A DNA stretch of 21,665 bases from an uncultured Clostridia bacterium (GTDB lineage: Bacteria; Bacillota; Clostridia; Oscillospirales; Acutalibacteraceae). The position numbers and the translations under genes were made by a program. Positions 1 to 7,380 of this stretch are shown piece after piece; the stretch's first letter is position 1, and the number at the start of each line of letters is the position of its first letter. The stretch spans positions 1-21,665 of the forward strand of contig CAMGDK010000011.1 of the NCBI GenBank assembly GCA_946042285.1, written 5' to 3'. The notes under the pieces were generated by a model. The model had not been told where the DNA came from, made no database searches, and was given only the letters and a program-made list of their open reading frames with translations.

Positions 1-44
1 CACCTAAGCCTTCGTCGGCAGCGTCAGATGTGTATAAGAGACAG
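1..44 (+). other. Sequencing adapter: P5 end, i5 index and Nextera transposase adapter
   Basis: This is not genomic DNA. Bases 12-44 equal the 33-base Nextera read-1 transposase adapter, ending in the Tn5 mosaic end AGATGTGTATAAGAGACAG (26-44). Bases 4-11 are CTAAGCCT, which I recognise as Illumina i5 index S508. Bases 1-3 (CAC) match the end of the P5 oligo. The order P5-i5-adapter-insert is exactly that of a Nextera library molecule, so this is untrimmed read-through left on a contig end. The native sequence begins at 45. Confidence 0.98.
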
Positions 45-47
45 TAT

Positions 48-2000
48 ATGGACAGATTTGAGCTTGTAAGCTCCTTTAAGCCGACAGGAGATCAGCCGCA
101 GGCTATTGAAAGTCTTGTAAAGGGTGTGCTTCGAGGCGACAAAGAGCAGACTCTTATGGGTGTTACCGGCTCCGGTAAAACCTTTACAATGGCAAATATT
201 ATTCAAAAGGTTAATAAGCCTACTCTCGTTCTTGCACATAATAAAACACTTGCCGCTCAGCTTTGCAGTGAGTTTAGAGAATTTTTTCCAAACAATGCAG
301 TAGAGTATTTTGTCAGCTATTATGACTATTATCAGCCGGAAGCTTATGTGCCGACAACCGATACTTATATAGAAAAGGACTCATCAATCAATGATGAGAT
401 TGACAAGCTGCGTCATTCTGCCACAGCCGCACTTTTTGAGCGCAGAGATGTTATTATTGTTGCATCTGTTTCCTGCATCTATTCTATCGGTGCACCTGTT
501 GACTATGAAAGCATGGTTATTTCCTTGAGAGAGGGAATGGACTTCGGCAGGGATAAGCTCGTGGAGAAGCTCGTTTCAATTCAATATGAAAGAAACGATA
601 TTAACTTTGTACGAAATAAGTTCAGGGTTCGCGGTGACACCGTTGAGATTTTTCCGGCAGGCTCGTCCGGTAACGCTGTAAGAGTAGAATTTTTCGGCGA
701 TGAAATTGAAAAAATAAGCGAGATAAATGCACTCACAGGCAAGGTTGAGGCTACTGTTTCTCATGTCAGCATCTTTCCGGCTTCTCACTATGTTGTCAGC
801 GCAGAAAAAATGAATGTCGCTATTGAAAAAATTTATAACGAAATGGTTGAGCGCGTTGCCGAATTTGAGTCGAAGGGTAAGCTGCTTGAGGCGCAAAGAA
901 TTAAGGAACGCACGATGAATGATATTGAGATGCTTCGTGAAACAGGCTTTTGTAAGGGAATAGAGAATTACTCTGCCGTAATGAGCGGCAGAAAGCCGGG
1001 AGAAGCACCGTTTACGCTTATTGACTATATGCCTGACGATTTTCTCCTTTTCTGTGACGAAAGCCATGTTATGCTTCCGCAGCTTCGCGGTATGTATGCA
1101 GGTGACAGGGCAAGAAAGGAAAGCCTTATCGAATACGGCTTTAGACTTCCAAGCGCTCTTGATAACAGACCGCTTAATTTTGATGAGTTTTATAAGAAAA
1201 TCAATCAGGTCATATTTACATCAGCAACACCGGGAGAGTTTGAAAAATCAAACAGTACGCAGATTGTTGAGCAGGTTATCAGACCGACAGGTCTGCTTGA
1301 TCCGATTGTCACCGTTAAGCCGACAGAGGATCAAATCGATGACCTAATGAGCGAAATTAACATTAGAGCCGAGCGAGGCGAGCGTGTGCTTGTTACAACG
1401 CTTACAAAGGCAATGGCAGAAGATTTTACAAAGTATCTTGAGGATTTCGGTATCAAGGTTAGGTATATGCATCACGATGTTGACACCATGGAGAGAATGG
1501 AGATTATTCGTGACCTTAGACTCGGTGAGTTTGATGTTCTTGTGGGCATCAACCTTCTTCGAGAGGGACTTGATATTCCTGAGGTTTCGCTCGTTGCAAT
1601 TCTTGATGCGGACAAGGAGGGATTCTTAAGAAGCGAAACATCACTTGTCCAAACAATAGGCAGAGCCGCAAGAAATGCAAACGGCGAGGTAATCATGTAC
1701 GCAGACAGTGTAACTCCGTCAATGGAAAGAGCTATTACGGAGACATTTCGCCGTCGTAAAATTCAAGAGGAGTATAATGCAGAGCATGGAATTACTCCTA
1801 AAACAATCAAAAAGGATGTTCATCAAATTATTGAAATAACATCTAAGGAAAAGCTTGAGGGTAAGAAGCAGAAGCTTACAAAGAAGGATAAGGCGCTTCT
1901 TATCAAGCAGCTTGAAAAAGAAATGAAGGAGGCAGCAAGAATGCTTGAATTTGAGCACGCCGCATTTTTGCGTGATCAAATTGCCGAGCTCAGCAAATAA
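48..2000 (+). CDS. uvrB: Excinuclease ABC subunit B (UvrB)
   Basis: DNA-damage-verifying helicase-like subunit of nucleotide excision repair; it is loaded by UvrA and recruits UvrC. The product is 650 aa, normal for the family. Walker A is GVTGSGKT (38-45). The beta-hairpin region that clamps DNA includes YYDYYQPEAY (91-100). The Walker B-type box is DESH (337-340), helicase motif VI is QTIGRAAR (535-542), and a C-terminal UVR domain lies at about 615-650. The start is ATG 48, giving MDRFELVSS, which fits the N-terminus of other Firmicute UvrB proteins. An in-frame GTG at 30 lies inside the sequencing adapter and would add a false MYKRQY. The native promoter and ribosome binding site are lost at the contig edge, so a start a codon or two upstream cannot be excluded. 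First gene of a uvrB-MATE-uvrA operon. Confidence 0.96.
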   Translation: MDRFELVSSFKPTGDQPQAIESLVKGVLRGDKEQTLMGVTGSGKTFTMANIIQKVNKPTLVLAHNKTLAAQLCSEFREFFPNNAVEYFVSYYDYYQPEAYVPTTDTYIEKDSSINDEIDKLRHSATAALFERRDVIIVASVSCIYSIGAPVDYESMVISLREGMDFGRDKLVEKLVSIQYERNDINFVRNKFRVRGDTVEIFPAGSSGNAVRVEFFGDEIEKISEINALTGKVEATVSHVSIFPASHYVVSAEKMNVAIEKIYNEMVERVAEFESKGKLLEAQRIKERTMNDIEMLRETGFCKGIENYSAVMSGRKPGEAPFTLIDYMPDDFLLFCDESHVMLPQLRGMYAGDRARKESLIEYGFRLPSALDNRPLNFDEFYKKINQVIFTSATPGEFEKSNSTQIVEQVIRPTGLLDPIVTVKPTEDQIDDLMSEINIRAERGERVLVTTLTKAMAEDFTKYLEDFGIKVRYMHHDVDTMERMEIIRDLRLGEFDVLVGINLLREGLDIPEVSLVAILDADKEGFLRSETSLVQTIGRAARNANGEVIMYADSVTPSMERAITETFRRRKIQEEYNAEHGITPKTIKKDVHQIIEITSKEKLEGKKQKLTKKDKALLIKQLEKEMKEAARMLEFEHAAFLRDQIAELSK

Positions 2001-2004
2001 ATCC

Positions 2005-3426
2005 ATGATTAAATTTTTTAATGATAAAGGCTTTTGGCAAAATGTAGTTAAGCTATCCTTTCCTGTTATGCTTCAAAACCTGCTTACAGGCTCATTCACG
2101 CTTGCAGACACATTGCTTGTAAGCAGCTTGGGTACTGTTTCGTTGTCGTCAGTCGGCATGGCGGGTCAGTGGTCGTGGCTTATGAATATGATTATCATTG
2201 GCTTTTGCTCCGGTACAACATTGTTCGTTTCTCAGTATTGGGGAATAAAGGATATGAAGAAGATACGCCATATTTCAGGCATATCAATTCTATTTGCCTT
2301 TGGCATTTCGCTTACATTCACAATAGTGAGTGTGGCATTACCTAATCTTGTTGTTAGGATGTTTAACTCAAATCAAGATGTTATATCGACCGGCAGTGAG
2401 TATTTAAGTGTCGTTGCATTTTCGTATATTCCTATTGCAATGACAAATATTCTTGCAGCAATATTAAGGTCTGTTGAAAATGTAAAGCTGCCGATGTACG
2501 CATCGCTTCTCACAACGGTTTTAAATATATTCCTTGACTATGCCATGATTTTCGGTAAATTCGGGTTTTCCAAAATGGGCGTACGGGGTGCGGCACTTGC
2601 TACGGTTATTTCTGCTTGGGCAGGTCTTGCAGTGATAGTCGTAATCTCTATTATCAGGAAAAATGTTCTTGTAAAGAAGTCGAAGGAGATTTTTCAGTTT
2701 ACGGGCAAAGAGGTTGTATATTATGTTAAAAAGTCCGCACCTGTCGTTCTCAACGAGGGTATGTGGGGGCTTGGCACATTTGTCTATAACATAATCTTCG
2801 GTAATATGGGATACGAGTATTTTTCTGCATTAACGATAGTAAGAAGCTTTGAAAATATTGCTTTCGTTATGTTCATCGGTATTTGCAGTGCATCCTCGGT
2901 AATGCTCGGTAAATCAATCGGCAGAGGTATGATTAACAGAGGTCTTGTGGATTCAAAGCGATTTATGGTTATTGTGCCTACTCTTGCCGTTATTGTTGCA
3001 ACACTTATTGTAGTGTTTAGAGCTCAGCTTGTAAGCATATTCAATATGGGCAGTAATATCAGTGACCTTGCAATCAACACTGCACAGACTCTTATGGCGA
3101 TTTACGCAGTTGCATTTCCGTTTAGAATGTTGCCGTATCTTGAAATTGTTTCTGTGTTCAGGTCGGGCGGTGACACTGTTACGGGCGCAAAGTATGAGCT
3201 TTCATGCCTGTGGCTTATGTCAATTCCCGCAACGCTTATTGCCGTTCATGTTTTCAAAGCACCGTTTGCAGCTGCTTTTGCAGTAATGTATATTTTTGAG
3301 GATATACCAAAGAATGTTCTGTGCTTAAAGTTTTATAAATCAATGAAATGGATAAAGCCTGTTACAAAAGAGGGCAGGCAGGCGCTTGATGAATACTTAA
3401 GAAAGGAGAAAAAGAATGTCCGCTAA
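2005..3426 (+). CDS. MATE family multidrug/cation antiporter
   Basis: Integral membrane efflux protein of the MATE (multidrug and toxin extrusion) family, 473 aa, with about 12 hydrophobic helices in two similar halves. Supporting features are the N-terminal VVKLSFPVMLQNLL segment, the family-typical GMAGQWSWL/GFCSGTTLFVSQYWG stretch and KMGVRGAALATVIS in the linker before the second half. Members export drugs or metabolites using Na+ or H+ gradients; the substrate here is unknown. The start chosen is ATG 2005, four bases after the uvrB stop, which gives a typical MATE N-terminus. I see no good Shine-Dalgarno, so translation probably couples to uvrB. A TTG at 1945 inside uvrB, 12 bases after an AAGGAGG, would add 20 unconvincing residues. 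It overlaps uvrA by 11 bases. Confidence 0.9.
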   Translation: MIKFFNDKGFWQNVVKLSFPVMLQNLLTGSFTLADTLLVSSLGTVSLSSVGMAGQWSWLMNMIIIGFCSGTTLFVSQYWGIKDMKKIRHISGISILFAFGISLTFTIVSVALPNLVVRMFNSNQDVISTGSEYLSVVAFSYIPIAMTNILAAILRSVENVKLPMYASLLTTVLNIFLDYAMIFGKFGFSKMGVRGAALATVISAWAGLAVIVVISIIRKNVLVKKSKEIFQFTGKEVVYYVKKSAPVVLNEGMWGLGTFVYNIIFGNMGYEYFSALTIVRSFENIAFVMFIGICSASSVMLGKSIGRGMINRGLVDSKRFMVIVPTLAVIVATLIVVFRAQLVSIFNMGSNISDLAINTAQTLMAIYAVAFPFRMLPYLEIVSVFRSGGDTVTGAKYELSCLWLMSIPATLIAVHVFKAPFAAAFAVMYIFEDIPKNVLCLKFYKSMKWIKPVTKEGRQALDEYLRKEKKNVR

Positions 3427-6241
3427 AAATATAGTGATTAAAGGCGCAAAGGAGCATAATCTTAAAAATATTGATATTGAAATACCGAGAGATAAGCTTA
3501 TCGTTTTCACCGGTCTTTCAGGCTCCGGCAAATCGAGTCTTGCATTTGACACGATTTACGCTGAGGGGCAAAGACGATATGTTGAGTCATTATCCTCTTA
3601 TGCAAGGCAGTTTTTAGGTCAAATGGAAAAGCCTGATGTTGATTATATAGACGGACTTTCTCCTGCTATTTCCATTGACCAGAAAACGACATCCCGTAAC
3701 CCACGCTCAACCGTCGGCACGGTAACGGAAATATATGATTATTTAAGATTATTGTATGCCCGTATCGGTACTCCTCATTGTACAAAATGCGGTAGAGAGA
3801 TTACACAGCAAACCGTTGATCAAATTGTCGATAAGGTAATGAGCCTTGAGGAGAAAACAAGAATACAGGTAATGGCACCTATCGTAAGAGGCAGAAAGGG
3901 CGAATATGTAAAAGAGCTTGACGGCATTAGAAAATCAGGCTTTGTCCGTGTTCGTGTTGACGGCTCGGTTTATGACTTGTCCGAGGAAATAAAGATGGAC
4001 AAGAATAAGAAGCATGATATTGAGGTTATTGTTGACAGGCTTGTAATCAGCAATGACATTAAATCAAGACTTACCGACTCTATCGAAACTGCAACACACC
4101 TTACAGACGGTGTAGTGCTTATTGACATTGTCGGCGACCGCGAGGAGCTGTTCTCCTTGAACTACGCCTGCCCTGAGCACGGTGCGGTAATTGAAGAAAT
4201 GAGTCCTCGTATGTTCTCGTTCAATAACCCCTTCGGCGCTTGCAAAAAGTGCGGCGGACTCGGCTCTTACAGAGAGGTCGATCCCGATCTTGTAATTCCA
4301 AACAAAAAGCTTTCGATAAACCAGGGTGCAATTAAGGCATCAGGTTGGGGAATTAAGGACGGCACAATCGCAAGAATGTATTATGAGGGACTTTCAAAGG
4401 AGTACGGCTTTTCTCTTGATGTACCGGTTGAAATGATAAATAAAGAGGGACTTAACGCTTTACTTTACGGTACAAACGGCAAAAAGATTACAATGAAGCG
4501 TATAACCTCCTATGGCGAGGGAACATACAAAAACGAATTTGAGGGAATAATCTCAAATCTTACAAGAAGATATAACGAAACAACATCCGATTGGTCGCGT
4601 GCCGATATTGAAGCTGTAATGACGAATTGCGTTTGCCCCGATTGTCAAGGCTCGCGTCTTACTCCGGAAATAATGAGCGTTACGGTTGGCGGTAAGAACA
4701 TTTTTGAATTTTGCTCTATGCCTATATCCGATGAGCTTGAGTTTATCAAAAATCTTGAGCTTACACCGAGACAGCAGATGATAGGTAATCTTGTTGTTAA
4801 TGAAATAAGACAACGACTTGAATTTTTGAATTCCGTCGGTCTTGATTATTTGTCGCTTTCAAGAGAGGCAGCTACGCTTTCAGGCGGTGAGGCACAAAGA
4901 ATCAGGCTTGCAACTCAAATAGGCTCATCTCTTATGGGAGTGCTTTATATCCTTGACGAGCCGTCAATAGGCTTGCACCAGAGGGACAACGATAAGCTTT
5001 TAAACACACTTAAAAATCTTCGCGACCTTGGCAATACTCTTATAGTCGTTGAGCATGATGAGGATACAATGCGCAATGCCGATTATATTGTTGATATAGG
5101 TCCCGGCGCAGGAATTAACGGCGGTCAGCTTGTAGCAGCAGGCACGGTTGACGATATTATAAATTGTGAAGAGTCAATAACAGGTATGTATTTGAGCGGT
5201 AAGCGCTCAATCCCTGTTCCTGAAAAAAGAAGAACGGGAACAGGTAAAAAGATTACAATTTACGGTGCAAGTGAGCATAATCTCAAAAGTATAGATGTTG
5301 AATTTCCTCTCGGTTGCTTCGTTGCCGTTACAGGCGTTTCGGGCTCGGGCAAATCAAGCCTTGTTAATGAAATATTGTACAAGCACCTTGCAAACAGCCT
5401 AAACGGTGCCAAAAAGCGCGTGGGAAAATTTGAAAAAATTACGGGTGCCGACAATCTTGATAAGGTTATTGAAATCGATCAGTCGCCTATCGGCAGAACA
5501 CCCCGTTCAAATCCTGCAACATATACAGGCGTATTTAATGACATTAGAGAGCTTTTTGCCCAAACGGCAGATGCAAAGCAAAGGGGGTATAAGGCTAACC
5601 GTTTCTCATTTAATGTCAAGGGCGGCAGATGTGAAGCATGCGAGGGCGACGGTATTGTTAAGATTGAAATGCATTTCCTTGCCGATGTTTATGTACCGTG
5701 TGAGGTTTGCGGCGGAAAGAGATATAACAGAGAAACTCTTGAGGTTAAATTCAGAGGTAAGTCGATTTTTGATATTCTTGAAATGACGGTTGACGAAGGC
5801 GTTGATTTCTTTGCACAGCAACCGAAAATCTTTAGAAAGCTAAAAACACTTCAGGATGTCGGTCTCGGCTATATCAAAATCGGTCAAAGTGCAACAACGC
5901 TTTCGGGCGGTGAGGCACAGAGAGTTAAGCTTGCAACAGAGCTTTCAAAGCGCAGCACCGGTAAGACAATTTATATCCTTGACGAGCCTACAACAGGACT
6001 TCATACTGCTGATGTTCACAAGCTTGTTGATGTTTTGAGTAAGCTTGTTGACTCGGGTAATACGGTTGTGGTTATCGAGCATAATCTTGACATTATAAAA
6101 ACTGCCGATTATATTATCGACCTCGGTCCCGAGGGAGGTATCGGTGGCGGTACTGTTGTCGCTACCGGCACTCCGGAGCAAATCGCAGCATGTGAAAAAT
6201 CCTATACAGGTCAGTATCTCAGGCAAATGCTTAAGCAATAA
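3416..6241 (+). CDS. uvrA: Excinuclease ABC subunit A (UvrA)
   Basis: DNA-damage-sensing ABC ATPase that loads UvrB in nucleotide excision repair; 941 aa, typical length. Two ABC modules are visible: Walker A GLSGSGKSS (33-41) and GVSGSGKSS (640-648), signatures LSGGEAQ (488-494 and 829-835), and Walker B-type LYILDEPS and IYILDEPT just after each signature. The C-terminal zinc finger is complete: C739, C742, C762, C765. The earlier zinc site has C252-x2-H255 with C276-x2-C279, so one position usually Cys is His. I believe this variant occurs in other clostridial UvrA proteins. Start ATG 3416 has AAAGGAG at 3402-3408, seven bases upstream. It is the last gene of the operon and is followed at once by a hairpin with a T-run. 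Confidence 0.97.
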   Translation: MSAKNIVIKGAKEHNLKNIDIEIPRDKLIVFTGLSGSGKSSLAFDTIYAEGQRRYVESLSSYARQFLGQMEKPDVDYIDGLSPAISIDQKTTSRNPRSTVGTVTEIYDYLRLLYARIGTPHCTKCGREITQQTVDQIVDKVMSLEEKTRIQVMAPIVRGRKGEYVKELDGIRKSGFVRVRVDGSVYDLSEEIKMDKNKKHDIEVIVDRLVISNDIKSRLTDSIETATHLTDGVVLIDIVGDREELFSLNYACPEHGAVIEEMSPRMFSFNNPFGACKKCGGLGSYREVDPDLVIPNKKLSINQGAIKASGWGIKDGTIARMYYEGLSKEYGFSLDVPVEMINKEGLNALLYGTNGKKITMKRITSYGEGTYKNEFEGIISNLTRRYNETTSDWSRADIEAVMTNCVCPDCQGSRLTPEIMSVTVGGKNIFEFCSMPISDELEFIKNLELTPRQQMIGNLVVNEIRQRLEFLNSVGLDYLSLSREAATLSGGEAQRIRLATQIGSSLMGVLYILDEPSIGLHQRDNDKLLNTLKNLRDLGNTLIVVEHDEDTMRNADYIVDIGPGAGINGGQLVAAGTVDDIINCEESITGMYLSGKRSIPVPEKRRTGTGKKITIYGASEHNLKSIDVEFPLGCFVAVTGVSGSGKSSLVNEILYKHLANSLNGAKKRVGKFEKITGADNLDKVIEIDQSPIGRTPRSNPATYTGVFNDIRELFAQTADAKQRGYKANRFSFNVKGGRCEACEGDGIVKIEMHFLADVYVPCEVCGGKRYNRETLEVKFRGKSIFDILEMTVDEGVDFFAQQPKIFRKLKTLQDVGLGYIKIGQSATTLSGGEAQRVKLATELSKRSTGKTIYILDEPTTGLHTADVHKLVDVLSKLVDSGNTVVVIEHNLDIIKTADYIIDLGPEGGIGGGTVVATGTPEQIAACEKSYTGQYLRQMLKQ

Positions 6242-6243
6242 TA

Positions 6244-6272
6244 TTGAAAAAACACCTCCTTTGTGCTATAAT
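6244..6272 (+). promoter_or_regulatory. Promoter for the DUF2804 gene
   Basis: TTGAAA (6244-6249), 17-base spacer, TATAAT (6267-6272), with TGC directly before the -10, making an extended -10. Expected transcription start is near 6279. The leader would be only about 14 bases, beginning within the ribosome binding site AAAAGGGG (6277-6284). The -35 starts three bases after the uvrA stop codon. Confidence 0.8.
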
Positions 6273-6292
6273 GTACAAAAGGGGTGTTTTTT
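6247..6292 (+). terminator. Hairpin terminator of the uvrB operon, overlapping the next gene's promoter and SD
   Basis: Arms 6247-6266 and 6273-6292 form a 20-bp stem with 17 Watson-Crick pairs, two G-U pairs and one C-A mismatch. The six-base loop is exactly the -10 hexamer TATAAT. The 3' arm ends in six T, as in an intrinsic terminator. The 5' arm contains CACCTCCTTT, the sequence of the 16S rRNA anti-Shine-Dalgarno end, and pairs with the AAAAGGGG ribosome binding site of the next gene. Transcripts reading in from uvrA should terminate or hide this site; transcripts from the nested promoter lack the 5' arm. Confidence 0.8.
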
Positions 6293-7327
6293 ATGAGTAA
6301 CAGAAATCATGAGGTAACAGATTGTTTGCCGCTCTTGAATTCCGACGGTACGCTTCGTGAACCGGGCTGGAGCAGAAGAATGGTGCAAATCTACGATAGA
6401 AATGCCATAAAAAAGCGTAAAACAAGAATCAAGGAATGGGACTACTATTGCGTTATTTCCAACAAGCACAACATTGCAGTGTGCTTTACCGTATCGGATC
6501 TCGGCTATCTTGAAATGGAGAGCGTAAGCTTCCTTGATTTCAACACTGCAACAGAGCATACTCAGCCTGTTCTCGCACCATTCCCCATGGGTAAGCTTAA
6601 TATGCCTCCAAGCTCGAGGACGGGTGATGTTAAGGTTAAAAACAAAAGCCTTGGCTTAGAGTTTCTCGTTGGTGACGGCAAGCGTGTAATCAGATGCGAT
6701 TATCCTTCGTTTGATGACGGCAAGGGGTTAAAGGTAAATATCACCCTCGACAATCCCGACGAGGATACAATGGTAATTGCAACACCGTGGGCAGAGGACG
6801 AAAAAGCGTTTTATTATAATCAAAAAATCAACTGCATGTGCGCAAGCGGCAGGATTGAATATGACGGCAGGACTTATGAGCTTGATCCCGAAACGGATTT
6901 CGGTGGTCTTGATTGGGGCAGAGGAGTTTGGACATATAATAATTATTGGTATTGGGGCAGTGGATCCGGTAATGTTAACGGACATCGCTTTGGCTTTAAT
7001 ATCGGCTACGGATTCGGTGATACTAAGGCAGCGTCGGAGAATGTGATTTTCTACGACGGTGTTGCTCACAAAATTGACGATGTCACATTTAACATCAGTG
7101 ACAATTTTATTGATCCTTGGACTTTCTCATCATCGGACGGACGCTTTGAAATGGATTTTGTACCTATCATTGACAGAAATGATTTTACAAGCGTTGCAAA
7201 TCTTATCGTAACAGATCAGCATCAGGTGTTCGGCAGAATGACGGGTAAAGCAATACTTGACGACGGCACGGTAATTGAGATTAAGGATTTCCTTTGCTTT
7301 GCCGAAAAGGTGCATAACAAATATTGA
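6293..7327 (+). CDS. DUF2804 family protein, function unknown
   Basis: A 344-aa soluble-looking protein without a signal peptide or membrane helices. I assign it to DUF2804 mainly from the aromatic motif DWGRGVW (207-213), followed by a Trp/Tyr/Gly-rich WYWGSGSG stretch and a beta-rich C-terminal part (FGFNIGYGFGD, MTGKAILDDGT). No catalytic function is established that I can name; the overall pattern suggests a beta-sandwich or lipocalin-like fold, which is inference. Start ATG 6293 has AAAAGGGG (6277-6284) eight bases upstream. An in-frame GTG at 6284 overlaps that site and is unlikely. It has its own promoter nested in the upstream terminator, so it is a separate unit from uvrA. It converges on the sugar-transporter gene. 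Confidence 0.82.
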   Translation: MSNRNHEVTDCLPLLNSDGTLREPGWSRRMVQIYDRNAIKKRKTRIKEWDYYCVISNKHNIAVCFTVSDLGYLEMESVSFLDFNTATEHTQPVLAPFPMGKLNMPPSSRTGDVKVKNKSLGLEFLVGDGKRVIRCDYPSFDDGKGLKVNITLDNPDEDTMVIATPWAEDEKAFYYNQKINCMCASGRIEYDGRTYELDPETDFGGLDWGRGVWTYNNYWYWGSGSGNVNGHRFGFNIGYGFGDTKAASENVIFYDGVAHKIDDVTFNISDNFIDPWTFSSSDGRFEMDFVPIIDRNDFTSVANLIVTDQHQVFGRMTGKAILDDGTVIEIKDFLCFAEKVHNKY

Positions 7328-7336
7328 TTGGCCACT

Positions 7337-7380
7337 AAAAAAGACTATCTTGAAATTGCTCAAGATAGTCTTAATTTTTT
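7337..7380. terminator. Bidirectional intrinsic terminator
   Basis: A perfect 13-bp stem, AAGACTATCTTGA (7341-7353) with TCAAGATAGTCTT (7360-7372) and loop AATTGC, is flanked by an A-run (7337-7342) and a T-run (7375-7380). It can therefore end transcription from the DUF2804 gene on + and from the transporter on -, whose stop codon sits in the T-run at 7379-7381. Confidence 0.9.

Noticed and set aside
576..1067. 163-codon open frame on the minus strand within uvrB
   Set aside because: It is fully antisense to a strongly conserved gene, has no recognisable motif, and no ribosome binding site was evident. It is a shadow frame.
1945..2004. TTG start for the MATE gene inside uvrB, 12 bases after AAGGAGG (1926-1932)
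   Set aside because: The 20 added residues do not look like a MATE N-terminus, and the AAGGAGG encodes conserved KEA of the UVR domain, so it is probably incidental.
4169..4253. Broken first zinc finger in UvrA (C-x2-H instead of C-x2-C)
   Set aside because: His can replace Cys as a zinc ligand and the CPEHG form is, as far as I recall, found in other Firmicute UvrA. Not treated as a defect.
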